64,000 nt of DNA from Colwellia sp. (GTDB lineage Bacteria > Pseudomonadota > Gammaproteobacteria > Enterobacterales > Alteromonadaceae), in NCBI GenBank assembly GCA_013215655.1, contig JABSOX010000010.1, positions 165,789-229,788 of the forward strand, written 5' to 3'. Under the pieces are notes generated by a model. That model worked only from the letters and a program-made list of their open reading frames with translations. It was not told the origin of the DNA and did no database searches. Position 1 is the first letter of the stretch, and each line of letters starts with the position of its first letter. The position numbers and the translations under genes were made by a program. Below are positions 34,424-45,267 of the stretch, in pieces.

Positions 34424-35542
34424 TTAAGCGAGATTTTCTACTAATAATTGCCAACTTCGTTGTTGATCTGCCAATCGTTGTTTTAAGTCTTTATATTGTG
34501 CCATTAATTCGGAATTTTCGACTTCAGCGATCAATTTGTCTCGCTTCGATGCGAGCAACTGCTTACGTGCATCATAAAACTCATTAACCTTGATTATTAG
34601 GGTGTCATATTCTTGCTGCAAACGAGCTAATAGCTGTTCAGCTTCTGGATGAAATTTTAATTTCTGCTGACTACGTTGCAAAACCATCGAAAGGCGTGCT
34701 TTTTCTACTTTATCTTCAGGGCTAATTCGTAATTTTGAAGTTAACTTTAAGAACTCACAACTCTTGATCAGCCACTTGGTTGGATCAAATTGCCACCAAC
34801 GAATGCCGTTCCGATAGTCGTTTTCAAAAATATGATGGAAATTGTGGTAACCCTCACCAAAAGTTAAAAAAGCCAAAATACCATTGTCACGGGCGGTATT
34901 TTTATCGGTATAGGTTTGTTTACCCCAAATGTGTGCCAATGAATTAATAAAAAAGGTCGTATGATGGCTTAATACCAAACGACAAAAACCAAGCAATAAT
35001 AAACTGCTGATTATATCGCCATGTATAACGCCAAAAAGTAGTGGAATACCAAAGTTCATGGTTAGTGTTAATAACAAATAATATTTATGTTGCCACATTA
35101 CTACCGGGTCTTTTTGTAGGTCACGGGCATTAGTATAATCGGTACAACTACTTGCTTGATAATGCCTTAACATCCAACCAATGTGTGAATACCAAAAACC
35201 CATTTTTGCAGAGTATGGATCAACGTCATTGTTATCAACATGTTTATGATGAACACGGTGATCAGAGCACCAATGTAAAATACTATTTTGCAAAGCAAAA
35301 GCGCCGCCTAAAGCGAAGATTACGCGTAAAGACCAGTGCGCTTGATAGGTTTTATGTGACCATAAACGGTGATAACCCGCGGTAATTGACATACCACAGT
35401 AGATAAAACAAATGATTGCAGCGGTTATTTCTGTGGCATCAAAGCCATGAGTATAAGCGCGGTAAGGTACGGCAATGGCGGCAAATAAGAAGGTAATTAA
35501 AAATACCAATACGTTGAGCCAAATGATGGAGGGTTTCTTCAT
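34424..35542 (-). CDS. Membrane fatty acid desaturase (delta-9 type)
   Basis: This 372-residue desaturase has three histidine boxes, HRLWSH, HRVHHKH and GEGYHNFHH, which bind two irons, and four main hydrophobic segments. Such enzymes introduce a cis double bond into membrane acyl chains, important for cold adaptation. A charged, probably coiled C-terminal tail (about 270-372) is unusual. A FabR-type palindrome lies 30 bp upstream of the start and fabR itself is divergent, implying control by unsaturated fatty acid supply. Confidence 0.92.
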   Translation of the reverse strand: MKKPSIIWLNVLVFLITFLFAAIAVPYRAYTHGFDATEITAAIICFIYCGMSITAGYHRLWSHKTYQAHWSLRVIFALGGAFALQNSILHWCSDHRVHHKHVDNNDVDPYSAKMGFWYSHIGWMLRHYQASSCTDYTNARDLQKDPVVMWQHKYYLLLTLTMNFGIPLLFGVIHGDIISSLLLLGFCRLVLSHHTTFFINSLAHIWGKQTYTDKNTARDNGILAFLTFGEGYHNFHHIFENDYRNGIRWWQFDPTKWLIKSCEFLKLTSKLRISPEDKVEKARLSMVLQRSQQKLKFHPEAEQLLARLQQEYDTLIIKVNEFYDARKQLLASKRDKLIAEVENSELMAQYKDLKQRLADQQRSWQLLVENLA

Positions 35543-35571
35543 TGATGTTCCAGATAATCAAAAATAATTTC

Positions 35572-35589
35572 AGTGTACACGTGTACGCT
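35572..35589. promoter_or_regulatory. FabR operator
   Basis: AGTGTACACGTGTACGCT is an 18-bp palindrome with one mismatched pair. It closely resembles FabR sites upstream of fabA/fabB in other gammaproteobacteria. It lies between the desaturase and fabR genes, close to the desaturase start. Confidence 0.75.
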
Positions 35590-35753
35590 AGTTTTGATCA
35601 TCATTAACATTCAGTCAAGTGATCCGATCAGTTTTTTTGTAACGGAGCAATAATATTTAGCATTGATATTACGAAAGGCTGGTAATGTTGCTTGAGCATG
35701 ATTGTTTCAGTATCATAAATAACTAAGTCATTAAACATTAGGTTAATTCATTC

Positions 35754-36362
35754 ATGAGTGGTATTCGTGCCCAACAAAAAGAAAAGACTCGGCGACAGCT
35801 TATTGATGCGGCTTTAGGGCAATTGAGTAGTGAACGTAGCTTTTCAAGTTTAAGTTTACGTGAAGTTGCTAAAGAAGCTGGTTTAGCGCCGACTTCCTTT
35901 TATCGTCATTTTTCTGATATGGATGAGCTAGGTTTAACCTTAGTAGATGAAGCAGGTTTAACCTTAAGACAACTAATGCGTCAAGCAAGACAACGCATTG
36001 AAAAAGGAGGTTCGGTTATTCAAATTTCAGTGGTTACTTTTATGGAATTCATTGAAAACAACGGTAATATTTTTCGACTATTATTACGCGAGCGCTCAGG
36101 TACCTCAGCAGCTTTTAGGGCGGCGGTAAATCGTGAAGTCCGTTATTTTACGATGGAGCTTTGTGACTATTTACAACAAGCCAATAAGCTTGATACCAAA
36201 ATTGCTTATATACAAGCTGATGCTGCGGTGACCATTGTTTTTAGTGCGGGATCAGATGCTTTAGATGCCGAAACTAAAGATCTAGAAGAGCTCGCCCAGC
36301 GAACAATTCAACAATTACGTTTTATTGCTCGTGGTGCGGCAGAATTTAATGGTCGAAGGTAA
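35754..36362 (+). CDS. fabR: Unsaturated fatty acid biosynthesis repressor FabR
   Basis: This 202-residue TetR-family repressor aligns along its length with E. coli FabR, including [58 protein letters not shown] and [19 protein letters not shown]. FabR senses the balance of unsaturated and saturated acyl chains and represses unsaturated fatty acid genes. Here the divergent desaturase and the palindrome between them fit that role directly. Confidence 0.95.
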   Translation: MSGIRAQQKEKTRRQLIDAALGQLSSERSFSSLSLREVAKEAGLAPTSFYRHFSDMDELGLTLVDEAGLTLRQLMRQARQRIEKGGSVIQISVVTFMEFIENNGNIFRLLLRERSGTSAAFRAAVNREVRYFTMELCDYLQQANKLDTKIAYIQADAAVTIVFSAGSDALDAETKDLEELAQRTIQQLRFIARGAAEFNGRR

Positions 36363-36643
36363 GTAACCTGAACTCTGGATAATCAATATTTGCTCAACAT
36401 TCCCCTTTATCAGATTTTCTACGTTAAAACGTCGATAAATAGCCAGCTATTCATAAACGATTTGCCTTGATAATCAAATAAATTGAAACATTGATTAAGA
36501 ATATAATGTTTTTAACGGACTACTGAGCACGTAAATCAATCTGAGCTTTTGATTCTAATGAATATCGATCATTCATTATCCATAGCTCAGATTAAGTAAG
36601 TTGCTTCTGAGTATTACCTGAATGTTAAGGAGGTTTTTTACAA

Positions 36644-37738
36644 TTAAAGGCGCGTTAAAATCACACCCGTTTCAACATGGTTGGTATACGGAAACTGATC
36701 AAATAAAGCAAAGCTCTCAATTTTATGCGTCTTTACTAAATGTACTAAGTTATCGTGCAAAGTCTGTGGATTACACGAAATATAGATAATTTTTTCAAAT
36801 CGACTGACTAATTCTACGCTATCGGGATCAAGACCAGCACGTGGTGGATCAACTAAAACTGTATCGTAATTGTACGCGGTTAAATCAAAACCTTCTAATC
36901 GTCTGAAAGTACGTTCGCCATTCATTGCTTGGCTAAAATCTTCACTCGACATTCTAACAATATTAATGTTTTCAATACTATTGGCAGCAATATTGACTTG
37001 TGCAGACCTCACTGATGTTTTTGATATTTCTGTACCCAAAACACGAGTGAAATTTTGTGCCAAAGCGATACTAAAATTACCGTTACCACAATACAGCTCA
37101 ATTAAATCACCACCTGAATTTTTGGTTGCTTGTTGTGCCCACAATAACATTTTTTCATTCACCCCTGTATTGGGTTGAGTAAAACTATTTTCTACTTGTT
37201 GATAAATAAAGGTATTATCGCCAACGTTAAGAGATTCCATTAAATAATCTTTATCGGTAATTACTTTTTGTTTACGGGCGCGACCAATAATATCGACAGG
37301 AGCGATGACTGATAATTGCTGCTTTAGTACTTTTACCGCTTCTTGCCATTCTTCATCAAGCTGCTTGTGATAAAGCATACTGATCAATAGCTCACCACTT
37401 TTAGTTGATAAAAAATCAACCTGAAATAAGCGTTGGCGCAGTATTGTATTCTCTCTGATATGGCCTAGTAATGCTTTCATTCCTTGATTGATTAAGATAC
37501 TGGCGACAGGAAAATCATCAACACGGTATTTTTGCTTGGTGGTTGAATTGAACATGATGTAATAGAGGTCATCTCCGTCATGCCAAACACGAAATTCAGC
37601 TCTATAGCGATAGTTCAAAGGCTCCGATGTAAATACCTCAAAATTTGGTAATTTGAAGGTAGAAAATAACTGTTCAATACTGCTTTTTTTATCTTCAAGT
37701 TGTTGGTCATAATTATCAGGATGAATGTGGCTAAACAT
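36644..37738 (-). CDS. trmA: tRNA (uracil-54-C5)-methyltransferase
   Basis: This 364-residue enzyme methylates U54 in the T loop of tRNA with S-adenosylmethionine. It has the SAM site LIELYCGNGNFSIALA, VLVDPPRAGLD and the catalytic cysteine of YISCNPQTL, with a C-terminal Glu motif near HVETGV. Length matches E. coli TrmA and the N-terminus lacks the iron-sulphur TRAM domain seen in RlmD. It is a single gene here. Confidence 0.95.
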   Translation of the reverse strand: MFSHIHPDNYDQQLEDKKSSIEQLFSTFKLPNFEVFTSEPLNYRYRAEFRVWHDGDDLYYIMFNSTTKQKYRVDDFPVASILINQGMKALLGHIRENTILRQRLFQVDFLSTKSGELLISMLYHKQLDEEWQEAVKVLKQQLSVIAPVDIIGRARKQKVITDKDYLMESLNVGDNTFIYQQVENSFTQPNTGVNEKMLLWAQQATKNSGGDLIELYCGNGNFSIALAQNFTRVLGTEISKTSVRSAQVNIAANSIENINIVRMSSEDFSQAMNGERTFRRLEGFDLTAYNYDTVLVDPPRAGLDPDSVELVSRFEKIIYISCNPQTLHDNLVHLVKTHKIESFALFDQFPYTNHVETGVILTRL

Positions 37739-37979
37739 AAGAGGCCTTGTGGTTGAAGATAAGATAACGGAGAATTTAGCGCAGAGTGTAACGTCAGTTT
37801 AAATTTTGTCTAGTAGTAGACTAATTTAAACTTATCATTTGAGCTAATTAATTGATGTTCTTAGCTTTAAATTCTCTCAATAAATATTGTATGTTTTTTA
37901 TGCTAAAATGTATGTTAAGTACTAAAGTGTTAGCGGCTTATGCCGATATAGATGCACCGCTTATCAACGAGCTACCGTC

Positions 37980-39266
37980 ATGAATAAAATTGATAATCAT
38001 ATAAACCTTGCTGCGTTACTTCGTCCACGTAATCATTCGTCAAATCATCCGATGAAATTTATGTCACAACCTGATTTCTTTTCACCGAAGAATGACGTGG
38101 CATTACACAGCAATGCGGCGGTAGGCACAAAAGCTCTTTATCAATCCATTTCAAGACAATTTTCTTCTTCTTTTGCGGTAACCTTTAAAGAGAAAAGTGA
38201 AGTAGAAGAAACTTCTGAAGAAAAGAGCTTTTTTGATTTCGAAAAAGTAGCCAATAATGTCTTAACATTTATTGGAAATCGCATTGAGGCGGCAAAAGCT
38301 GATGGTATGGATCAAGAAGGTATTGAAGAGTTATTACAACAAGCACGTTCGGGTATAGAACAAGGATTTGGTGAAGCATTAAAAGAACTTGAAGATTTAT
38401 CTTTACTTGATGACGACTTAGCGGAAAATATTCAAAAAAGTCGAAGCTTAATTGATGATGGTATTAATGAATTACAACAGAATTTACAACCGCCCGTTGC
38501 CAATGATGAACAACTCACAACCGATATCCTCGATTCAATAGGTCAACCGCTTGCCATTGATAAGCAAGTAGCACTTGAAAATGCCGCTTATGCTTCACGA
38601 TCTAGAGACAGTGATTTAAGTATTACCACTGCAGATGGCGATGTCGTTACCATTTCCTTTAGTGACTTTCATGAACGCGCGGCTATGGAGCGTTATAGCG
38701 CTACGTCGGGTGAAGGTTTTTCGAGTGAAAGCTATCAATACAGCAGTTCATCATATAGCTCAATGAACTTTTCATATTCTGTAGAAGGTGAATTAGATGA
38801 TGGCGAAAAAGAAGCGATAGGGGCATTAATTAAAGATATTAATAAATTACAAAAAGAATTTTTTAGTGGCGATATTAATAAAGCCTTTGAAATGGCATTA
38901 GACATTGGATACGACCAAGAAGAGCTATCAGGATTTCGTTTAGACTTACAACAAACCACAACAACTTATGTTAGCCAAAAATATGCTGAAGTGAATAATT
39001 ATGGCGCAGAGAATGCCTTGGCAAATAATAAAGAGGTTAAACCATTACTCGATTATATTGGTGAAGTACAAAGCTTGGCTGAAACTGCACGAGAATTATT
39101 AGCTCCAAATGAAAATCAATATATTGATTTACTCGATTCTATTTTTGAAGCTGAATTTAGCCGTAATGCACAGTTACTTAATCAGTTTAAACACTTTATG
39201 AACAGCATTAATGGTTATGATTTAATGGATAAACACGGTAAAGATAAAGAAGACGAATCTAGTTAA
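37980..39266 (+). CDS. DUF5610-containing protein
   Basis: This 428-residue acidic protein has a central helical region (about 75-160: ANNVLTFIGNRIEAAKADG...EELLQQARSGIEQGFGEA) matching the DUF5610 pattern common in Shewanella and Alteromonadales. A Ser/Tyr-rich stretch (SSESYQYSSSSYSSMNFSYSVEGEL) lies near 245-270. No signal peptide or membrane segment is present. Function is unknown. It converges on the next gene with a two-base gap. Confidence 0.7.
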   Translation: MNKIDNHINLAALLRPRNHSSNHPMKFMSQPDFFSPKNDVALHSNAAVGTKALYQSISRQFSSSFAVTFKEKSEVEETSEEKSFFDFEKVANNVLTFIGNRIEAAKADGMDQEGIEELLQQARSGIEQGFGEALKELEDLSLLDDDLAENIQKSRSLIDDGINELQQNLQPPVANDEQLTTDILDSIGQPLAIDKQVALENAAYASRSRDSDLSITTADGDVVTISFSDFHERAAMERYSATSGEGFSSESYQYSSSSYSSMNFSYSVEGELDDGEKEAIGALIKDINKLQKEFFSGDINKAFEMALDIGYDQEELSGFRLDLQQTTTTYVSQKYAEVNNYGAENALANNKEVKPLLDYIGEVQSLAETARELLAPNENQYIDLLDSIFEAEFSRNAQLLNQFKHFMNSINGYDLMDKHGKDKEDESS

Positions 39267-39267
39267 C

Positions 39268-40425
39268 CTAAATGCGGTTTAGTGCATTTTTAAGATCTTC
39301 ACAAAGATCTTGAGCGGCTTCTAAACCTATATGTAATCTCACCAAACGCCCTTGATCGGGCATGATTTTTTTAGCTCGATCTTGATGAGCAATCGCTGGC
39401 ATGATTAAACTTTCAAAACCTCCCCAACTGGTCCCTAAACCAAATAAAGAAAAGCCATCAATAAACCTTTCAAAGCTTGCTTCATTACAAGTAACTAGCT
39501 CAATGGTAAAAGGTCCTGCACAGCCAGAAAATTGTTGTTGATATAAATTAAGCGCTTCGCCAGTGAAAAATGGCGGGAAAATAACTTTTTTAATTTCTGG
39601 TTGTTGTCGTAACCAATTAGCGACAATTAATGCGGTTTTTTGATGTTGTTGCATTCTCACTGCCAAGGTTCTTAAACCTCGTAATGTTAACCAACACGCA
39701 TCGGGTGAAACGTGTGAACCATAGCGATCACACCATTGACGAATTGGCTGCATATGGGCATTACTAGCGGTGATCAAACCTAACATTACATCTGAATGAC
39801 CATTAATGTATTTTGTTGCTGCGTGTATTGAGATATCTATGCCTAATTGATGAGGTTTAAAAAAATGTGGTGTTCCCCAAGTGGAATCACAGGCAACGGG
39901 AATGTTTCTTTGATGAGCATGATTACAAACATTTTTTATATCAACCATTTCCATGCTGATAGAAGCTGGCACTTCGAGATAAATTAGGCTGGTATTGTTT
40001 CGAATTTTCTCTTCCATATTGTATTGGTTGGAAAAATAGCTAATAGATGTTCCTTGTTTTGCCAGCTCTGTTTCACAAAAAGTTTTAACGGGTCCATAAA
40101 TACCTTCACTTAATAAGATATGTTTACCAAGGCTTGCATGTGCACCTATCACGGCGATAGCTGCACTTAAACCACATGAAGTGGCAATGCAGGTTTCAGC
40201 TTGCTCTAATCCAGCCATGGTATTTTGTAATTCAAATACAGTAGATGTGCCTGAACGACCATAACGAAGATCAGTAAAGACGGGTTGTTGGTAAGAGGCT
40301 TTAAACGCGGCTAAATTTTTAAATATTATGGTTGAAGCACGAACCAATGGCGGGTTAACTATGTTACTGCTTTTAGCCGATGAGCGTCCTAAATGTATAA
40401 GTTTTGTTTGATAGTTATGAATCAT
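39268..40425 (-). CDS. Cystathionine beta-lyase-like PLP enzyme
   Basis: This 385-residue enzyme belongs to the Cys/Met-metabolism PLP family. It has the fold-type I core: RYGRSGTSTVFELQNTMAGLE, ATSCGLSAAIAVIG, CDSTWGTPHFFKP and the cofactor lysine in HAATKYINGHSDVMLG. It is closest in style to MetC-type beta-lyases, which release homocysteine from cystathionine, though related lyases cannot be excluded. It diverges from an AraC-type regulator. Confidence 0.85.
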   Translation of the reverse strand: MIHNYQTKLIHLGRSSAKSSNIVNPPLVRASTIIFKNLAAFKASYQQPVFTDLRYGRSGTSTVFELQNTMAGLEQAETCIATSCGLSAAIAVIGAHASLGKHILLSEGIYGPVKTFCETELAKQGTSISYFSNQYNMEEKIRNNTSLIYLEVPASISMEMVDIKNVCNHAHQRNIPVACDSTWGTPHFFKPHQLGIDISIHAATKYINGHSDVMLGLITASNAHMQPIRQWCDRYGSHVSPDACWLTLRGLRTLAVRMQQHQKTALIVANWLRQQPEIKKVIFPPFFTGEALNLYQQQFSGCAGPFTIELVTCNEASFERFIDGFSLFGLGTSWGGFESLIMPAIAHQDRAKKIMPDQGRLVRLHIGLEAAQDLCEDLKNALNRI

Positions 40426-40509
40426 GTTAGGTCTGTTGATCTTTGAGTTTATAGTTCTATACTATTTCAAATAAACTAAGACGTGATAAAGATAAAAAGA
40501 CAATAAATA

Positions 40510-41322
40510 ATGATAACTCGCCAAGTGTTTTCTGCAGCTAACCAACTCATACAAAGTAGCCATGCACAGTCCTTTATATTTAATGTGACTGATATGGAAA
40601 AGGACAGCCACGATGAGCAACATCAGCATCCTTGGCATCAAATTCTTTATCCGTTAAAAGGCATGTTAAAAACACAATCTGATGATGTTCAGTTTTATAT
40701 TCCACATCATCGAGCCTTATTTATTCCTGCCAATACTATTCATGAATCTTGGGTATTAAATGATACTAAGTTATTGGGTCTTTATTTAAAGCCAAATAAA
40801 AATAAAGATATACCTAATGTTAGCCGAGTGATTGAAGTATCTCCTTTTTTCCGAGAATTAATATTACATCTTAAAAACGGATTTGTGGCGCAGCAACAAG
40901 AGTCGCCAGAACAATCTCGGCTTATTGATGTACTTTATGATCAAGTTTGGCTTGACCAAGCCATAGAATTGCAAATTCCTATGCCACAAGATCGCAGGTT
41001 AATGCCTATTGTCAATGCGTTATTAGAAAATCCAAGTAATGAATTAACCCTTAAAGACTGGTCTATTTATGTGGGGGCTTCTGAACGCACTTTGTCGAGA
41101 TTGTTTAAAAATGAAGTTGAATTATCGTACCCGTTATGGCGACAAAAATTACGATTAGTCGCCTCATTACATTTATTAGAGCAAGACATTTCCGTGCAAA
41201 ATGTTGCTCACCAAATTGGCTATTATTCGTGTTCTGCATTTATTGAGGCATTTAAACACACATTTAAATTAACACCACAACAATACAAAAAAAACAATCA
41301 TAAATTAGATTTCAATTGTTAA
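40510..41322 (+). CDS. AraC-family transcriptional regulator with cupin domain
   Basis: This 270-residue protein has an N-terminal cupin (HQHPWHQILYPLKG...FIPANTIHESWVL) and a C-terminal AraC double helix-turn-helix (LTLKDWSIYVGASERTLSRLFKNE; SVQNVAHQIGYYSCSAFIEAFKHTFKLTPQQY). It diverges from the PLP lyase gene by 84 bp and probably controls it. The ligand is unknown. Confidence 0.9.
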   Translation: MITRQVFSAANQLIQSSHAQSFIFNVTDMEKDSHDEQHQHPWHQILYPLKGMLKTQSDDVQFYIPHHRALFIPANTIHESWVLNDTKLLGLYLKPNKNKDIPNVSRVIEVSPFFRELILHLKNGFVAQQQESPEQSRLIDVLYDQVWLDQAIELQIPMPQDRRLMPIVNALLENPSNELTLKDWSIYVGASERTLSRLFKNEVELSYPLWRQKLRLVASLHLLEQDISVQNVAHQIGYYSCSAFIEAFKHTFKLTPQQYKKNNHKLDFNC

Positions 41323-41336
41323 AATAATGATTGATA

Positions 41337-42032
41337 TTAATCATTTATTTCTTGAAAAATCACATCAAAAAATATACCCATTATGCCTATGTAAATTGTA
41401 AGCAGCAGCGTAAATTTTATTATGGTTTCAAGCCAGCTTTTTTCATAATTGGTTTTTAAGGCAATAAGAAAATAACGAACGATATAAATGGCCAAAGGCA
41501 GCTGCAATACCAATAAAATTGGGTGGCGGTCTTCGTAAGCTTCTAATGGAAAACTGATCATAAAGACTAAATAACTTATACAATGTAAATGAATGGCGAC
41601 GATTAAATTGGATAAGTAGTAAGTCTTCCGAAAAAGTAGCTGAAGCGTCAAAGCAAAAAAAGGTAATAAGGTAAACATTATCTTTGAATAAGAGTCTGAA
41701 TTTGAAGATAAAGAACCATCACCTTTAGCAAGGCTTTTTTCGAGAATTGAGAGTACTAAGAAAAACAAAATACTAATGACTAAATAGATTCTTAAAGGTG
41801 GCGTATATTTGGTTCTTTTGCCGTTATTATATTCGAGTGATAATAAACCTGGTTTACATAACAATGTTTTAAATGTAGTGAACATTCGACCGTCAATGTC
41901 GAGTGTTTCATGAAACATGTCGGTTAATACCGGTTTGATTGGTTTCTGGTAGCTGATATTACGTTGTCCACATGACGGGCAATAGTTAGCGTGATTGGGT
42001 AATGAATGATTGCAGTTTGAACAGCTTGGCAT
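41337..42032 (-). CDS. DUF3667-type membrane protein with zinc ribbon
   Basis: This 231-residue protein starts with a zinc ribbon (Cys4, Cys7, Cys18, Cys21), followed by a conserved segment DIDGRMFTTFKTLLCKPGLLSLEYNNGKRTKYTPPLRIYLVIS typical of DUF3667, then five hydrophobic segments. Function is unknown across the family. It converges on the AraC gene. Confidence 0.8.
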   Translation of the reverse strand: MPSCSNCNHSLPNHANYCPSCGQRNISYQKPIKPVLTDMFHETLDIDGRMFTTFKTLLCKPGLLSLEYNNGKRTKYTPPLRIYLVISILFFLVLSILEKSLAKGDGSLSSNSDSYSKIMFTLLPFFALTLQLLFRKTYYLSNLIVAIHLHCISYLVFMISFPLEAYEDRHPILLVLQLPLAIYIVRYFLIALKTNYEKSWLETIIKFTLLLTIYIGIMGIFFDVIFQEIND

Positions 42033-42123
42033 AATGAATAAAAACTAGTTTTTGTCTCCCACTAGATTAAGTAAAAATTTAGTGGGAGTAAAGCCTAGCT
42101 TATTTGAGGCGGCTTAAGTCTTT

Positions 42124-42795
42124 TTATAAATCAATATCGATAGCGTAAGAAACATAAACTTTCATGTCGCCTGGTGCACCATCAAGGTCTGTCGCAGATG
42201 CACCAATTGTGAAGCCGCTTTTGCTTAAACTAATACCATAATCAATAGAATCATCTGCTAACCAATCACCAGAATATGAACCAATATGTAATGCAACTTC
42301 AGCCTCATTGGCTAAAGAAAATGCATAATCAGCGGAAGCATAAATAGTGTCGCCAAAATCAGCACCTTCACCATCAGTTAAAACAGCTACACCAATGGTT
42401 AACGCACCAAAAGATAAATTTGCGTAAATTTCAGAAAAGTCTGCATCACCACTCGTTTCATCGGGATATGCGTAATAGATAAAGCCTACATCGTATGATA
42501 CCGACTCATTGATATCACCACCAAACCCGCCGTAAAAATCTAACTCATAGGTCATGCCATCAGCCCAGTCGGCATTCGATGTCCAAGTTCCGACATAAAA
42601 ACCTGAATCTGCTGCGTAATCTATGCCACCAGAAATGGCTGCTGCTCCGTTAGTTTGCTCTAGCCCTCGCCATAAGTAGTTGCTGGTCATGGCAACATTA
42701 GCTGACAAGCCTTCTACAGCCAGTGCTTGAGTTGAAGTGAAAGCTGTTGAGGCTAATAAAGATGTTAGTGCGATTGAAAGTATTGATTTTTTCAT
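42124..42795 (-). CDS. TorF-family putative porin
   Basis: This 223-residue outer membrane protein has a signal peptide ending near STQALA (residue 26) and the family motif VAMTSNYLWRGLEQTNGAAAISGGIDY, followed by regular aromatic beta strands to the C-terminus. It matches TorF-like (gcw_chp) proteins, proposed 12-stranded barrels. The terminal DIDL lacks the usual final Phe. Substrate is unknown. A T-rich leader of about 200 bp precedes it. Confidence 0.85.
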   Translation of the reverse strand: MKKSILSIALTSLLASTAFTSTQALAVEGLSANVAMTSNYLWRGLEQTNGAAAISGGIDYAADSGFYVGTWTSNADWADGMTYELDFYGGFGGDINESVSYDVGFIYYAYPDETSGDADFSEIYANLSFGALTIGVAVLTDGEGADFGDTIYASADYAFSLANEAEVALHIGSYSGDWLADDSIDYGISLSKSGFTIGASATDLDGAPGDMKVYVSYAIDIDL

Positions 42796-43002
42796 GTTTT
42801 ACTCTTTAAGTTTTTATAATTGCTTTTGTTATTGCAAGCTAAATGCCTTTTTATAAAAAAATTATATATTCTGTAAATACATAGGCTTATGTTGTTCAAT
42901 TTTTATATGGATTTTTAATATTGCTATTTTTGTGCAAGTAAATAGCATTTAAGCGCTAAAAAGGTGCAAAAAGATCATTGCCTGTTATAGCGCCCAATAT
43001 GG

Positions 43003-44982
43003 TTATGTGGTTTTAAATTTTAATGTTAATTGATTAAGGGTATCCGCAATAAAATTCATATCTTTACTCGCCGTAGATACTTGATCGGCACTTATTGAAT
43101 TTTCATCGGCAACATCATTAATTTCAGTAACATTTTTACTTATTTCATTAGATACACAAGATTGTTCTTCAACTGAAGTAGCAATTAATTCTGTCATTTT
43201 AGTAATACTTTCAATTTCACTATTCACCGCGGTTATTGCTTGTGCGGTAGTTTGTGCATTAATGATGGTATTTTTACAAACTTCTCGACTGCTTATCATC
43301 GCCGTTACGGCATTATTTGAAGCCTCTTGTAATTTAGTGATCATGATTTCTATGTTAGCGGTTGATTCTTGCGTTTTAGATGCCAAGGTACGAACTTCGT
43401 CAGCAACTACTGCAAAACCTCGCCCTTGTTCTCCTGCTCTTGCTGCTTCAATTGCGGCATTTAAAGCTAATAGATTGGTTTGTTCGGCTATACCTCTAAT
43501 GACCTCTAAAACCGAACCTATTTCATGAGAGCCTGTTTCAAGTGTATGGGCAACTTCACTCGCTTGACTAATTTCTTTATCTAAATTTTTTAGTTCAGCA
43601 ATAGTTTCTGCTAATTTGTCATTTGCTTCATTAGAAGAGGTTTGTGCAAGTTGTGTAGAGTGGGACACATTAGCAGCATTTTGCGCAACTTCATTAATGG
43701 TTACTGACATTTCTTCTACTGCGGTTGCTACTTGTGCAATATTTAACTGTTGATTTTTTAAACTAATCGATGATTGTAAACTTAATGCACTGGTCTGTTG
43801 TGAAACACTGGCGAGACTATTACTACTATCGATAATGTCACCGACAACATTAAGTAAATGTTTGGTCATGCGATTCATTGCACCATAAACACTTTCAGAT
43901 TCATGATCATGACTAAATTCAACGGTTAAGTTGCCATTGGCGATTGTTTCTGAAATGTTGCGCATTTCTTTAGGTTCTCCGCCGAGTGGTTTTAAAATAG
44001 ATTTTGCACAAACTAACGCAACCATTATTACTATAGCGATACAAATTAGAATCACGGTAAAAATATTCCAATGTAGAGTTTCTATTGGTTGTAGAGCTTC
44101 AGCGACATCTATTTCAGAAAGTAGCGCCCAACGACTGCCATCAATATTTATAGGGGTATAGGCGGAAAGTACGGGATTGCCGTTATAATCAATAATAATT
44201 TTATTACCTGTTTTTCCTTTAACAGCAAGTTTAGCCGCTTCAGTATTAACACCATTTTGTTGAACATTACCAGCAAACGAAGCCTTAACTGAATGACCTT
44301 TCGGATCAAGAAAAGAATCAGAGCGCATTAATAAGTCACTACCAATTAAATAACTTTCGCCTGTTTCACCCATGCCAGCACGCTCTTTCATCACATTGTT
44401 TATTTTTTCAATGGAAAGTTGTAAAGCTAATACAAAAGTAACACCATTTTGTGTGGTAAAGGGGTAAGCAATAAAGCCAGCAGGATCATCATTGCTAGGA
44501 GCATAACGACTAAAATCAGAAATTCCGACGGTATTGATATTAAGTACTCGTTTAAACAATTGACCTAACCCTGAATTACTATATTCCCCTGTTGTTAAGC
44601 TCGTCTGGTAGTCAGCTTCTTTAGTAACGGTGTAAAAAATTTCTCCACTATCATCGATCAAAAATAAATCGTAATAACCATAAGTATTTATAAATTGTTC
44701 AAAATAGTCATGATTATTATGAGCACTAAAATTAAGCTCATTGTATGAATTAAAATTTAGTGTGTTTTGAATACTAGTCGCTAGGATTTCAATGTCGTTC
44801 TTTCGGTCAGTGAAGTAATTTTGTATTTGAGTTTTTTTAATTTCTCTTACCGCGATAAGCTGAGAAAAAGCTTGCTGTTCAATTGAATTACTAGCAATGG
44901 TGCTAGCAATATAGCCGATGATTAAAGTAGGTAGTAAGCCGATAGCTAAAAAAGTGATGAGTAATTGATGTTTAAGTTTCAT
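43003..44982 (-). CDS. Methyl-accepting chemotaxis protein
   Basis: This 659-residue receptor has a transmembrane helix (about 8-28), a periplasmic Cache-type sensor (about 30-300, with [14 protein letters not shown] and [15 protein letters not shown]), a second helix (about 305-328), HAMP, and the methyl-accepting coiled coil. The signalling tip reads [39 protein letters not shown], conserved for CheA/CheW binding. The ligand is unknown. It is a lone gene, as usual for marine chemoreceptors. Confidence 0.95.
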   Translation of the reverse strand: MKLKHQLLITFLAIGLLPTLIIGYIASTIASNSIEQQAFSQLIAVREIKKTQIQNYFTDRKNDIEILATSIQNTLNFNSYNELNFSAHNNHDYFEQFINTYGYYDLFLIDDSGEIFYTVTKEADYQTSLTTGEYSNSGLGQLFKRVLNINTVGISDFSRYAPSNDDPAGFIAYPFTTQNGVTFVLALQLSIEKINNVMKERAGMGETGESYLIGSDLLMRSDSFLDPKGHSVKASFAGNVQQNGVNTEAAKLAVKGKTGNKIIIDYNGNPVLSAYTPINIDGSRWALLSEIDVAEALQPIETLHWNIFTVILICIAIVIMVALVCAKSILKPLGGEPKEMRNISETIANGNLTVEFSHDHESESVYGAMNRMTKHLLNVVGDIIDSSNSLASVSQQTSALSLQSSISLKNQQLNIAQVATAVEEMSVTINEVAQNAANVSHSTQLAQTSSNEANDKLAETIAELKNLDKEISQASEVAHTLETGSHEIGSVLEVIRGIAEQTNLLALNAAIEAARAGEQGRGFAVVADEVRTLASKTQESTANIEIMITKLQEASNNAVTAMISSREVCKNTIINAQTTAQAITAVNSEIESITKMTELIATSVEEQSCVSNEISKNVTEINDVADENSISADQVSTASKDMNFIADTLNQLTLKFKTT

Positions 44983-45267
44983 AATGATCCTTCATTATCG
45001 AGAGCAGAGCGAGAAGCAATAGCCCTCAAGATCTACTTCCCTGTAGATGATGAATCAAAGTCTAGTCGATAGTTTGAGTTAGTCAAATAGATATGTGACT
45101 TTAAAGCACTGAAAAAACAAATGGTTACATTTATTATGGTGTTTAGTGATATTTACATATAATTTTTTAAAGGAATACTCGGGTAATATTATTGTTAGTT
45201 ATACGTTAATGCTTCAATTTTACTGCTCTATTAGGTAAAGTAGCGCTGATTTTTTAGGAGAAAGACC

